A DNA stretch of 18,789 nt from Rikenellaceae bacterium (GCA_900769735.1 CAAGHY010000143.1:1-18789), one strand, 5' to 3'; positions 6,041-14,726 are shown, counted from the stretch's first letter. A program made the numbers and translations. Notes: generated by a model not told the origin, from the letters alone.

Positions 6041-7882
6041 TTACAACTCCCCCTCCAGATTAGATATTACTGAAATTGCCTTTTCAAACTGTGCAGACAT
6101 CTCACCTGCACCGCCACCCATAGAATAACGGGCCATCTCACAATCTTCAAGCACCTGCATAAAGTCTGCAATGTTTGCCTCAGATACACCCTTGCCCTGC
6201 ATTGTCTCCATAATGGTGTCACGCTGCATATCGGCAAACTGAATAGCCAGCTTGTCACTTATATAACCCAAAAGGGCCTTGTGCATCTCCTCGTAGAAAG
6301 GTGCCCTCAAATTCTGGTTCAAATACTCCTGAGCCAGTTTCAGTCTCTTTCTGGCAACCTTATTGGCTTTCTTGTTTCTGGTACGCACTACATCACCTCT
6401 AAGTTTTGCCCTCTTCTGCAAAACAAAATACAATACCGCATATATTGCCGCTACAAGTGCCATTGCCACAAAGAAGCCTATGCTGCCTACAAAGAACTTG
6501 CCTTTTCCAACCAGCCCTGCACCTCCCTGCTGGATATATCTGATATCTTCGCCAAGATTTGCCACAGCCTGTTTTGAGATACCCTGCATCAAAGTTCCGC
6601 CACTCACCTGACCGTCACCTTTAGCAACCTTTATCTCTACAGGCAGACTCTTAAGGGTAACATATTTGCCGCTCTTTATGTCATAGTAGCTGTACTCCAC
6701 AGGAGGTACCTCAAACACACCCTCACTTCTAGGAATGAAAGGATACTCAAATGTTTTGCTGCCCTGGATTCCGTTATTTCCGTAAGAATAATTATTGCTT
6801 GTCTTTACATCGTACAACTCAAAATCAGCAGGCAACTGCACTTTAGGAGCCTCAATAAGATTAAGGTTACCGCTACCCTCAACAGTTACAATAAGGGAAC
6901 CGGCCTCGTGAGCCTTTACACTGTCGCGGCTCAAAGCCACCTTAAGTGAGAAATTTCCAACTCCCTGACCGAATGATGCTGGAGCACCTGCCGGAAGAGC
7001 TGAAACCTTGATTACAGCTTCCGCTGAACTTACCCTCTTCTTGACTACCTGGTATCCCGAATCAAAGAAATCATCAAAAATGGATCTTCCACCGCTATAA
7101 GATGACCTCACCTGCACCTGGCAGATCATCTCGGCAGGTTTTACAGCAATGTCACCAGTCTGCTGAGGCAACAGCATATATCTGCGCAATACAGCAGAGT
7201 TGTAAATCTGGTTATCCACATTCTCCCTTACAAAATTGATATTCTGCGGAGTCTCAATCTCCTGGCTCCAGAATCCGTTGAATACAGGGAATTTGATATC
7301 CTCAAAACCTGCAATAGGAACTCTGGTATACAATTTAAGGGTTGCAATGATAGGCTCTCCCTTAACAACCTTGGTTTTGCTGAAAGAGAGTTTAAGGAAC
7401 ACATCCTTGGAAGACACCTCTCCAGTAGAACTTCTCTGGGAACTCTGAGCATTTCCACCTGCAACACCCTGCTGTTGCTGCTGGCCGCTCTGCTGCGCCT
7501 CGCCTTTAACAACCTCAATGGAAAGTTCCTTGGTTGTATAATTCTTTCCCCCAACAGTTGCTGTTGCTGCACCAATCTTAGCCACACCCTCCCCCGTAGG
7601 TCTCATAATGAAGGTATAGCTTATCTCAAGACGCTCTGTACGCTGTCCGTTAATGATCTGGGTACTCTGCATGCGTGAAGGCGAGGGACCTGCCAAAATC
7701 TCCGCACCCGTCACCTGAGGATTGGTAAAATTCTCAATCTCTCCGTTTGCAGTGAACACAACCCTGAAAATCTCATCTTGCCCAACAACCCTTGGGGCAT
7801 CAACTGTAAAAGTGTTCTGTGCAAAGGCAGTATACCCTACCATAAGCAACATTGCCAGAAACACCTTCTTCAAATATCTCAT
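6041..7882 (-). CDS. batD: BatD, oxygen-tolerance family periplasmic membrane protein
   Basis: 613 residues. A signal peptide (1-21, ending TAFAQ) leads to a long periplasmic region of beta-rich repeats (about 25-460), then a single membrane helix (about 463-488) and a cytosolic Arg/Lys-rich tail (about 489-613) containing a helical segment. This is the BatD pattern in both length and topology. A Gln/Gly/Ser-rich linker sits at 128-153 between the first two beta domains. The phrase VDNQIYNSAVLRRYMLLPQQTG (split here as VDNQIYNSAV and LRRYMLLPQQTG) is typical of the family. It lies 34 bases after the batB-batC gene and one base before batE, so it is part of the same transcript. BatD proteins have been linked to aerotolerance and envelope stress, but their biochemical activity is not established. 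Confidence 0.92.
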   Translation of the reverse strand: MRYLKKVFLAMLLMVGYTAFAQNTFTVDAPRVVGQDEIFRVVFTANGEIENFTNPQVTGAEILAGPSPSRMQSTQIINGQRTERLEISYTFIMRPTGEGVAKIGAATATVGGKNYTTKELSIEVVKGEAQQSGQQQQQGVAGGNAQSSQRSSTGEVSSKDVFLKLSFSKTKVVKGEPIIATLKLYTRVPIAGFEDIKFPVFNGFWSQEIETPQNINFVRENVDNQIYNSAVLRRYMLLPQQTGDIAVKPAEMICQVQVRSSYSGGRSIFDDFFDSGYQVVKKRVSSAEAVIKVSALPAGAPASFGQGVGNFSLKVALSRDSVKAHEAGSLIVTVEGSGNLNLIEAPKVQLPADFELYDVKTSNNYSYGNNGIQGSKTFEYPFIPRSEGVFEVPPVEYSYYDIKSGKYVTLKSLPVEIKVAKGDGQVSGGTLMQGISKQAVANLGEDIRYIQQGGAGLVGKGKFFVGSIGFFVAMALVAAIYAVLYFVLQKRAKLRGDVVRTRNKKANKVARKRLKLAQEYLNQNLRAPFYEEMHKALLGYISDKLAIQFADMQRDTIMETMQGKGVSEANIADFMQVLEDCEMARYSMGGGAGEMSAQFEKAISVISNLEGEL

Positions 7883-7916
7883 TTCTGTCTAGTTTTTACT
7901 CTGTTAAAACAACCTG

Positions 7917-9740
7917 TTACCAGTTCTTCTCCTTCTGTTTAGACTTGAGGGCCTTGGCCTTCTCCTCCTTAACCTTCTCCTGAGTCTGGTTCTCCTTCTC
8001 CTGCATAGCCTGAAGCATCTGCTCCGCAGCCTGAGGGGTTATCTTAGGAGGATTACCGTTCTGCTGTTGCTGATCATTGTTCTGCTGGTCCTTATTCTGG
8101 TCATTCTTGTTGTCCTTCTGGTCCTGCTGTTGATCATTATTCTGGTTCTGGTCCTTATTTTGCTCCTGATTCTGGTCATTGTTCTGCTGATCCTGGTTCT
8201 GATTCTGGTTTTGCTGGTTCTGCTGGTTCTGGTCCTGATTCTGTTGCTGGTCCTGATTCTGTCCGTCCTCCAGTTTCTTCTTTGCATAAATGTAGTTCTC
8301 CCTGGTCTCATTGTCACCAGGATTCCTCCTCAAGGCGTTCTTGTATGCATCCACAGCCTCCTGATACCTCTTCTGCGCAAGGAAAGAGTTTCCCAAATTG
8401 TGATAATAATCGGGAGCAAGAGTGTTTTTCTTCTCCACTTTCACAGAATTGTTCTTCCAGTCAACCTCCTGAGGCAGCTTGGAAATTGTATCACCCAATT
8501 TGCCGTAAATCAGCTCCGCGTTGGCAGCATCCTCCTGCTGCATCATAACATTGGCAAGGTTATAGTTGCCTGCCAGTGAAAGGGAATCCTTAATTAAGGC
8601 CTTACGGTACTCCACCTCAGCCTCCTTGTAATTACCCTCCTTGAAAAGTCTGTTTCCTTTCCTTACCTCCTTCTTGTCTACCTGAGCATAAGAAGAAACT
8701 GCAGAAACCATAAGCAGCAGAACCACTGCAAACATCTTCTTGCCAACTCTCTTATTCCCGATAAGGAACTCCAAAAGGAAAAACACCAATGCAATAGCAA
8801 AGAAATACATATACTGTTCCTCAAAATCTTCAAATACAATTGACCTGAACTGCTGCTCCTCCAACTGCTTCAGTTCATCAATGATAGGGTTAAGACCGAA
8901 CTCCGCATTACCGGCTCTGATATAGGCACCCTCACCGGCAGCAGCAACCTCCTCCAGAATCTTCTCATCCAGTTTGGTTACCACTATGTTGCCCTCCCTA
9001 TCCTTCATAAGGTCGCCGTCAGGTCCGTATGGGATAGGCTTGCCCTCAGGCGAACCAACTCCAATACAGAAAACCTTTATACCCACTTCAGCCGCCATCC
9101 TGGCTGCTGCAACCGGATCATCCTCGTGGTTCTCACCATCAGTAATAAGGATTATTGCCTTATTGTTCTGCTGCATCTGCGCCTCGCTGCTGAAACTCTT
9201 TATTGCAGTGCTTATGGCCTCACCAAGAGCTGTACCCTGTACCGGAACAGACTCCGTTCCAATGGTATTTAGGAATATCTTGGCAGAAACGTAGTCTGTA
9301 GTAATAGGCAACTGTACAAAAGACTGTCCTGCAAAAACTATAAGACCAATCCTGTCTCCGTGCAACTTGTCCACGAGACGTGAAATTGCAAGCTTTGCCC
9401 TCTCCAACCTGTTTGGCGAATAATCCTGGGCAAGCATTGAGTTGGAAACGTCCAACGCAATCATTATCTCAGCTCCTTTACGGTTGCTCTCCTTAATCTT
9501 GGCACCCATCTGAGGCCTTGCAAGTCCAATTACAAAGAAGAACCAGGCCACGGCAAAAAACGAAATCCTCACCCAACCCTTTGCTTTTGAACGGGCAGGC
9601 ATAAGTGCCGCCATTAGCTCAGGCGAACCTATCTTTGCAATTTTCCTGTTCCTCTCCCTACGGAAAAGGGCATATCCCACAAAAAAGAACGGGATAAGCA
9701 GTATAAGCAACAAATATTGTCCCTCTGCAAAATGTATCAT
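7917..9740 (-). CDS. batB-batC: BatB-BatC fusion: membrane vWA domain plus periplasmic TPR protein
   Basis: One open frame of 607 residues joins two proteins usually encoded separately. BatB part: membrane segments near 8-25 and 58-74, then a von Willebrand A domain with a complete MIDAS (D97-x-S99-x-S101, the TTD at 147-149, TDG at 200-202) and a third membrane helix (about 312-328). BatC part: after the basic loop GNKRVGKK, Met336 opens a stretch (336-353) that looks exactly like a signal peptide ending SYAQ. TPR units follow (about 355-400 and 444-479), then a Gln/Asn/Asp-rich tract (494-561) and a charged tail. The start is the ATG at 9740 (MIHFAEGQYLLLILLIP, the usual BatB beginning); an upstream in-frame ATG at 9773 would add 11 basic residues. 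No stop or frameshift separates the halves. Internal initiation at 8735 could also make BatC alone. Confidence 0.9.
   Translation of the reverse strand: MIHFAEGQYLLLILLIPFFFVGYALFRRERNRKIAKIGSPELMAALMPARSKAKGWVRISFFAVAWFFFVIGLARPQMGAKIKESNRKGAEIMIALDVSNSMLAQDYSPNRLERAKLAISRLVDKLHGDRIGLIVFAGQSFVQLPITTDYVSAKIFLNTIGTESVPVQGTALGEAISTAIKSFSSEAQMQQNNKAIILITDGENHEDDPVAAARMAAEVGIKVFCIGVGSPEGKPIPYGPDGDLMKDREGNIVVTKLDEKILEEVAAAGEGAYIRAGNAEFGLNPIIDELKQLEEQQFRSIVFEDFEEQYMYFFAIALVFFLLEFLIGNKRVGKKMFAVVLLLMVSAVSSYAQVDKKEVRKGNRLFKEGNYKEAEVEYRKALIKDSLSLAGNYNLANVMMQQEDAANAELIYGKLGDTISKLPQEVDWKNNSVKVEKKNTLAPDYYHNLGNSFLAQKRYQEAVDAYKNALRRNPGDNETRENYIYAKKKLEDGQNQDQQQNQDQNQQNQQNQNQNQDQQNNDQNQEQNKDQNQNNDQQQDQKDNKNDQNKDQQNNDQQQQNGNPPKITPQAAEQMLQAMQEKENQTQEKVKEEKAKALKSKQKEKNW
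8058..8261 (-). repeat. Low-complexity Gln/Asn codon repeat inside BatC part
   Basis: This stretch is built largely from CAG/CAA, AAC/AAT and GAC/GAT codons, so hexamers such as CAGAAC (GTTCTG on the plus strand) recur many times. It encodes a Gln/Asn/Asp tract of about 68 residues with scattered Lys and Glu. On the plus strand it creates a spurious hydrophobic open frame. Confidence 0.9.
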
Positions 9741-9804
9741 CTCAAATCTTCTTTTAACTTTCCCGGCAGCCATCCGGCATTAACCGGAACTGCCTGCCTG
9801 TAAA

Positions 9805-10794
9805 CTAATCAGGAATCTGTCTGGTAACAAACATCCTAAGCAGAAGCTCAAGCACAATTGCCGCAAGCGCCACAAGGGCAAACTTCATGAACAGCTCCTG
9901 ATAAATAGGGAAACTGTCTACAAGAGTCTTGTTCTTCTCCATCTTGTTGATCTCTCCGTAAATCTCCAACAGCTTGGTATTGTCGGTAGCCCTGAAATAC
10001 TTGCCCTCAGTCTGCTCTGCAATATCCTGAAGCAAAGCCTCATCAATCTGCACCTCAACCTGCTGAATATCCACTCCAAACGGTGTCATAACCGGATATG
10101 GGGCAGTACCCTCAGCTCCAACTCCAATAGTGTATACCCTTACTCCATAAGTTTTGGCAATCTCAGCCGCCATCTGCGGCGAAATCTCACCAGAGTTGTT
10201 CACACCATCAGTAAGCAGAATAACCACCCTGCTCTTTGCCTGGGAATCCTTCAGGCGGGCCACTGCGGTTGCAAGTCCGTTTCCAATGGCTGTACCATCC
10301 TCAATTATACCGCACTCAACCTCCTTCAACAAGTTTATAAGGGTAGCCCTGTCAGTAGTAAGGGGAGACTGCGTATAGCTCTCACCCGCAAACACCACCA
10401 CGCCAATTCTGTCTGAAGGCCTCTCTGCAATGAACTGTATTGCAATGTCCTTTGCAGCACCAATCCTGTCGGGAGTAAAATCCCTTGCCAACATACTGGT
10501 TGAGACATCCAGTGCAAGTACAATGTCAATTCCCTCAGTGTCTATCCTCTCAAAATTTGAGGAAGAACGGGGACGTGCAATTGCCACAATGATTGCCGCA
10601 AGTGCTATGGTCCTAAGCAGGAACGGAAGGTGCCTTGCCCACTTCTTCACCTCACCACCCCTGTGTTTCCACGGGGTAACTGAAGATACAAGAAGATATG
10701 GCCTTCCACCTTTTGCTTCCCGATAGATATATATTGCAACCACCGGCACAAGCAGCAGCAACAACCATAATAGATTAGGATATTCAAAAAACAT
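9805..10794 (-). CDS. batA: BatA, membrane-anchored von Willebrand A protein
   Basis: 329 residues. Two membrane segments near the N-terminus (about 8-24 and 58-74), the ARPR turn (73-76), then a von Willebrand A domain with an intact MIDAS (D96-x-S98-x-S100 in DVSTS, TTD at 146-148, TDG at 195-197). A closing membrane helix lies at about 302-321. The vWA domain should therefore sit on one face of the inner membrane, anchored at both ends. It starts 2 bases after the upstream gene's stop, behind a good GGAGG ribosome site that lies within the end of that gene, pointing to translational coupling. BatA and BatB are close relatives and both have intact metal sites, so both may bind partners in a Mg2+-dependent way. 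Confidence 0.93.
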   Translation of the reverse strand: MFFEYPNLLWLLLLLVPVVAIYIYREAKGGRPYLLVSSVTPWKHRGGEVKKWARHLPFLLRTIALAAIIVAIARPRSSSNFERIDTEGIDIVLALDVSTSMLARDFTPDRIGAAKDIAIQFIAERPSDRIGVVVFAGESYTQSPLTTDRATLINLLKEVECGIIEDGTAIGNGLATAVARLKDSQAKSRVVILLTDGVNNSGEISPQMAAEIAKTYGVRVYTIGVGAEGTAPYPVMTPFGVDIQQVEVQIDEALLQDIAEQTEGKYFRATDNTKLLEIYGEINKMEKNKTLVDSFPIYQELFMKFALVALAAIVLELLLRMFVTRQIPD

Positions 10795-10796
10795 AA

Positions 10797-11807
10797 CTAC
10801 TTCTCCTCCCCTTTTTGTTTCTCATCCTCCAGCTCCTGCATGAAAGTGGAGTTCACAAACCTTACCGCAACAGGTATTGCCTCCTCATTCTCGTGGATCT
10901 GAGGCACATACTTGGCAAACTTAACCAAATCTGCAGTCTTAAGCAGCTCATCCAGCTCATTGTAGTTCTTCGGGTCAATCTGCTTGTCTGCTATGCTCTG
11001 CATAATCTCTGACGAGGTCTTCTCCATTGCGTTCACACCATAACGGTTCTCAATGTACTCCCTCAAGGTATCAGTAATTCCGGTATAGAAAAGCTTCTCC
11101 TTGCCGCTCTGCCACAACTTCTCATTGTGCAGTTTGTCCAGTGCCCTTAAGGCAACAATATGCGGCGGATCCTTTACAATAGGTTTTCCAAAGAAATCCC
11201 TGTTCTCCCTTCTGTACTTGATGTATCTGTAAAGCAGATATGCAGCTGCTGCCACAAACAATGCAAGGAGAATCCACGGAAGAACCTCCTTGAAAGTGAT
11301 TGGGTAACCCATCTGTCCCTTGATGGGATGCATTGCAAAGTTTGCAGTATCTATCTGTATATTTGTAACATCCAGGAAAGGAGAATCAAGGTAAATTGTA
11401 TCCCCCTGCGATGTGTATGCAACCATAAGGGGCAACTTGTAGTAACCGCTGTCAAAAGATGTAATGAGCAATCTTGCCTGAATCTCCTGAATGCCGTTCT
11501 TTATTGAAAGGGTATCAAGTTTAAGGTCGTGCACCACATCAATTGGGGCCTTCTCAGCCTCAACCACCTGTGAATATGGGGCAAAAATAAGCTCCCTCTC
11601 CTGAGGAAGGGCAAAAACCGTATTCCACACAACCTGCTCACCAACAAGGATAGAGTCCCTTGAAAGGGATGAACTCCTCACCTCCAGCCATTGCGGAGTA
11701 TAAATTGGAATCATCTCATCCTGCTGCTGAGCCTCCTGTGCAGTTACCTTGCCGCACATCACAACCCAAAGCAAAACTGCCAAAAATATAGTTGTAAATT
11801 TTCTCAT
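10797..11807 (-). CDS. Bat-operon membrane protein, BatX/DUF4381-like
   Basis: 336 residues from the ATG at 11807, which gives a clean signal peptide (1-24, MRKFTT to VTAQ). A TTG codon at 11819 would add four residues but sits right against the previous stop. A periplasmic beta-rich region (about 25-170) is followed by one membrane helix (about 176-196, PWILLALFVAAAAYLLYRY). The cytosolic helical part (about 197-336) includes ALRALDKLHNEKLW and TDTLREYIENRYGV. This topology and the position between the DUF58 gene and batA match the unnamed gene seen in many bat operons and the DUF4381 family. I recognise the position and architecture better than the sequence. The function is unknown; a partner linking the vWA proteins to the membrane is an inference. 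Confidence 0.8.
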   Translation of the reverse strand: MRKFTTIFLAVLLWVVMCGKVTAQEAQQQDEMIPIYTPQWLEVRSSSLSRDSILVGEQVVWNTVFALPQERELIFAPYSQVVEAEKAPIDVVHDLKLDTLSIKNGIQEIQARLLITSFDSGYYKLPLMVAYTSQGDTIYLDSPFLDVTNIQIDTANFAMHPIKGQMGYPITFKEVLPWILLALFVAAAAYLLYRYIKYRRENRDFFGKPIVKDPPHIVALRALDKLHNEKLWQSGKEKLFYTGITDTLREYIENRYGVNAMEKTSSEIMQSIADKQIDPKNYNELDELLKTADLVKFAKYVPQIHENEEAIPVAVRFVNSTFMQELEDEKQKGEEK

Positions 11808-11819
11808 TGCCGTTCTCAA

Positions 11820-12698
11820 TTAACGCTGCTTGAAAAAGGTGATAAGCCCTTTCACATAATCCTGATCAGTACTTATGCTTACGCTGTCTACCTTGAACTT
11901 GTTGAACAGAGCCTTGGACTGGTTGAACACTCCAATGCTCCACTTGTTGTAGTGCTCCCTCACCGCCTTACTTGAGGTATCCACCCACATCTCCTCACCG
12001 CTTTCAGCATCCTTCACCCTTACAAGTCCAACATCAGGGAACTCCCTCTCTCGCGGATCATAGATGTTTATCACAGACAAGTCGTGCCTGTTCACCGCCA
12101 CCTTGAGGGCCTCCTCATAATTTGGCTTGCTCTCGCCGTTCACATCCATAAGGTCTGAAAGGAGAAATGCCGTACATTTGCGCTTTATGGCATTTGTAAG
12201 GAAACGCAATGCCTCTGAAATATTTGTCCCTTTGGTCTGCGGCTGGAACTCCAGCAACTCCCTTATAATCCTCAACAGATGACTTCTGCCCTTCTTTGGA
12301 GGGATGAACTTCTCCACCTTTGAGCTGAAAAAAAGTGCACCCACCTTATCATTGTTTGCAGAAGCTGAAAAAGAAAGCACAGCAGCAATCTCTGCCAGCA
12401 GCTCCCTCTTTGTCTTTGAGGTTGTACCGAATATTCCCGACGAACTTACATCAACAAGGAGCACAACAGTCATCTCCCTCTCCTCCTCAAATACCTTCAC
12501 GTATGGAGCTCTGAGGCGGGCTGTAACATTCCAGTCCATATTCCTCACATCATCCCCAAACTGGTACTCCCTCACCTCACTGAACGCCATACCGCGTCCC
12601 TTGAAGGCAGAGTGGTACTCTCCGGCAAAAATCTGATGGGAGAGAGACTTTGTCTTTATCTCAATTTTCCTTACTTTCTTTAGCAACTCATTATCCAT
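11820..12698 (-). CDS. DUF58 protein with von Willebrand A-like domain
   Basis: A 292-residue soluble protein with no membrane segment. The DUF58 signature is plain: a GRGMAFSEVREYQFGDDVRN segment (34-53) running on into MDWNVTARLRAPYVKVF (54-70) and EERE (72-75). A vWA-like core follows, with DVSSS (83-87) keeping the MIDAS D-x-S-x-S pattern. DUF58 proteins are regularly encoded beside MoxR ATPases and are thought to be their cytosolic adaptor or partner. The gene begins 21 bases after the moxR stop and its stop lies 12 bases before the next ATG, consistent with one transcript. Length is normal. No enzymatic activity is evident. Confidence 0.92.
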   Translation of the reverse strand: MDNELLKKVRKIEIKTKSLSHQIFAGEYHSAFKGRGMAFSEVREYQFGDDVRNMDWNVTARLRAPYVKVFEEEREMTVVLLVDVSSSGIFGTTSKTKRELLAEIAAVLSFSASANNDKVGALFFSSKVEKFIPPKKGRSHLLRIIRELLEFQPQTKGTNISEALRFLTNAIKRKCTAFLLSDLMDVNGESKPNYEEALKVAVNRHDLSVINIYDPREREFPDVGLVRVKDAESGEEMWVDTSSKAVREHYNKWSIGVFNQSKALFNKFKVDSVSISTDQDYVKGLITFFKQR

Positions 12699-12719
12699 TG
12701 CCTAGTCCTCCGCACGCTG

Positions 12720-13712
12720 TTATGGAACCTCTACTGTATTGATGATATCTGTAATGATGCTCTCTGTTGTAATGTTCTCGGCCTCCGCCTCATATGTAAG
12801 ACCAATCCTGTGTCTCAACACCTCATAGCACACTGCCCTTACATCCTCAGGTATGACATAACCTCTTCTCTTGATGAAAGCGTATGCCTTTGAAGCCATT
12901 GCAAGCGAGATGCTGGCACGTGGAGAAGCTCCGTATGAGATAAGGTCCTTCAACTTGCCCAAACCGTAATCCTCAGGTGTTCTGGTAGCGTAAACGATAT
13001 CTACAATATACTTCTCAATCTTCTCATCCATATAAACATCCTTCACAACCTCCCTTGCCCTTACAATATCCTCAGGTTTAAGGACCGGAGTTGCTTTAGG
13101 GAACTCCCTTGCATTGTGCATCTTAATGATAAGCTTCTCCTCCTCTTTCTTAGGATAGCTTACAATTACCTTAAGCATAAAACGGTCTACCTGTGCCTCA
13201 GGAAGCGGATATGTACCCTCCTGCTCCACCGGGTTCTGGGTAGCCATTACAAGGAATGGTTTAGGAAGCTTGTATGTATTGTCACCAATGGTTACCTGTC
13301 TCTCCTGCATTGCCTCCAAAAGGGCTGACTGAACTTTTGCAGGGGAACGGTTGATCTCATCAGCAAGCACAAAGTTTGCAAAGATAGGACCCTGTTTCAC
13401 CTGGAACTGTTCGCTCTTCTGGCTGTAGATCATTGTACCGATAACGTCGGCAGGCAACAAGTCCGGTGTAAACTGAATTCTGTTGAACTTTGCATCCACA
13501 ATGTTTGCAAGGGTGTTGATTGCAAGGGTCTTTGCCAAACCTGGCATACCCTCAAGCAAAATATGTCCGTCTGCAAGCAATCCAATAAGAAGGTTCTCAA
13601 CCAGATGTTTCTGGCCAACAATCACCTTGTTCATCTCCATTGAAATGATGTCTACAAAAGCACTCTCCTTCTGTATTCTGTCATTCAATTCCTTAATGTT
13701 AACAGTCTCCAT
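12720..13712 (-). CDS. moxR: MoxR-family AAA+ ATPase
   Basis: 330 residues, the first gene of the bat operon. Walker A is GMPGLAKT (55-62) and Walker B is FVLADEINR (114-122) with Asp118 and Glu119. The sensor-1 asparagine is N160 in ATQNP, and the arginine of EAQVDRF (172-178) is the expected arginine finger. The C-terminal lid domain holds YGASPRASISLAMASKAYA (264-282), typical of the MRP subfamily. All catalytic residues are present, so it should be an active ATPase. MoxR proteins act as chaperones that remodel or insert metal into vWA-containing partners; here those would be the DUF58 protein, BatA and BatB-BatC downstream. It is divergent from truA with a 153-base gap that must hold both promoters. 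Confidence 0.95.
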   Translation of the reverse strand: METVNIKELNDRIQKESAFVDIISMEMNKVIVGQKHLVENLLIGLLADGHILLEGMPGLAKTLAINTLANIVDAKFNRIQFTPDLLPADVIGTMIYSQKSEQFQVKQGPIFANFVLADEINRSPAKVQSALLEAMQERQVTIGDNTYKLPKPFLVMATQNPVEQEGTYPLPEAQVDRFMLKVIVSYPKKEEEKLIIKMHNAREFPKATPVLKPEDIVRAREVVKDVYMDEKIEKYIVDIVYATRTPEDYGLGKLKDLISYGASPRASISLAMASKAYAFIKRRGYVIPEDVRAVCYEVLRHRIGLTYEAEAENITTESIITDIINTVEVP

Positions 13713-13849
13713 ACTAAATGTTCTATATATTTAATTTTTATAATTTTCCTTCAATCACTAATTTTGCCGTAACAGTTGTTCTGCAATTGGCAACCGCTGC
13801 GTTACTGATCCCTCTGCTGAACAACCGGTTAATCCGCATTTGCAACCTG

Positions 13850-13857
13850 CAAATTTA
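13850..13857 (-). promoter_or_regulatory. Possible -7 element for the bat operon
   Basis: TAAATTTG on the minus strand fits TAnnTTTG and is the only exact match I found in the moxR-truA gap. It lies about 138 bases upstream of the moxR ATG, so the leader would be long. The upstream half of such a promoter would extend into the start of truA. No clear -33 box is visible. Confidence 0.35.
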
Positions 13858-13865
13858 CAATTTTT

Positions 13866-14678
13866 ATGAGATATTTCATCTGTTTATCATACAACGGATC
13901 AGCTTTCAGCGGCTGGCAAATACAAGAAAATGCAAACAGCGTTCAGGAAGAGCTGCAAAAAGCACTCTCTACCCTGCTGAAAGAGCCAATCCAAGTGGTT
14001 GGTGCAGGCCGCACTGATACCGGTGTGAATGCCCGCAACTACATAGCCCACTTTGACTTCCAGGGACAAATGCCCGATCAGCCACATACCGTTTACAAAA
14101 TGAATGCCATTCTTCCAAAAGAGATATGCGTACACTCTGTATATCCGGTATCAGACGAGATGCATGCCCGCTTCAGCGCCCTCAGCAGAACCTACAAATA
14201 CTATATACATACAGAGAAAGACCCGTTTTGTTCTGAATTTTCATACTTTGTTCCGGCAAAGAAATTCAATCTTGAAAAAATGAACCTGGCCTGCAAATAT
14301 TTCCTTGGAGAACAGGACTTCAGCAGCCTGGAGAAAGTGAACGGCGGAAACAAGACCTCCATCTGCAATGTAACCTTTGCCGGCTGGGAACCCATGTACA
14401 CCAACGCTGCAGGCACACCAATCCCTGCCTCTGAGGGTGCCGCTGCAGGCAACACCCCAAGCCACTACGTATTTACCGTTACAGCAAACAGATTCTTGCG
14501 CAATATGGTAAGGGCAATGGTAGGATCGCTGCTTGAAGTTGGCGCAGGCAAAAGGGAACCTGAATGGATCAAAGAGATGCTGGCCCAGAAAAACCGCGGC
14601 GCCGCCGGCCACTCAGTACCAGGCAATGCACTGTTCCTGGTGAATGTGGAATACCCTGCAGACAACCAGCCACAGTAA
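13866..14678 (+). CDS. truA: tRNA pseudouridine(38-40) synthase TruA
   Basis: A 270-residue cytosolic enzyme that converts uridines 38-40 of the tRNA anticodon arm to pseudouridine. The catalytic aspartate is D51 in the signature GAGRTDTGVNA (46-56). It is preceded by the family opening LSYNGSAFSGWQ (7-18). The LSRTYKYYIH segment and the C-terminal FLRNMVRAMVGSLLEVG are also characteristic. The start is the only sensible ATG before the fold begins. A stretch rich in Gly, Ala and Pro (about residues 177-198) lies between conserved blocks and looks like a lineage-specific loop. It is a single-gene unit, divergent from the bat operon and convergent with tonB. Confidence 0.96.
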   Translation: MRYFICLSYNGSAFSGWQIQENANSVQEELQKALSTLLKEPIQVVGAGRTDTGVNARNYIAHFDFQGQMPDQPHTVYKMNAILPKEICVHSVYPVSDEMHARFSALSRTYKYYIHTEKDPFCSEFSYFVPAKKFNLEKMNLACKYFLGEQDFSSLEKVNGGNKTSICNVTFAGWEPMYTNAAGTPIPASEGAAAGNTPSHYVFTVTANRFLRNMVRAMVGSLLEVGAGKREPEWIKEMLAQKNRGAAGHSVPGNALFLVNVEYPADNQPQ

Positions 14679-14692
14679 ACACCAAGCCACAT

Positions 14693-14726
14693 CTTTGTGC
14701 ATAAAATGACCTAAAACTGCACAAAG
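14693..14726. terminator. Possible weak hairpin between truA and tonB
   Basis: CTTTGTGCA (14693-14701) pairs with TGCACAAAG (14718-14726) over 9 bp around a 16-base loop in this convergent gap. There is no proper U-run on either side, so termination here is uncertain. The element differs from the two strong hairpins at 1866 and 5223. Confidence 0.35.

Noticed and set aside
8067..8579. Plus-strand 170-residue frame, extremely rich in Leu, Val and Ile, resembling a membrane protein
   Set aside because: It is the antisense reading of the Gln/Asn codon tract and TPR region of the BatB-BatC gene, and its hydrophobicity comes from the complement of CAG/AAC codons.
11808..11819. TTG start for the BatX/DUF4381-like protein
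   Set aside because: The ATG at 11807 begins a normal signal peptide, and the TTG directly abuts the previous stop codon.
13769..13805. Imperfect inverted repeat GTAAC...GTTAC in the moxR-truA gap as an operator
   Set aside because: Only five outer base pairs match and the interior pairs poorly. This is within chance for such a gap.
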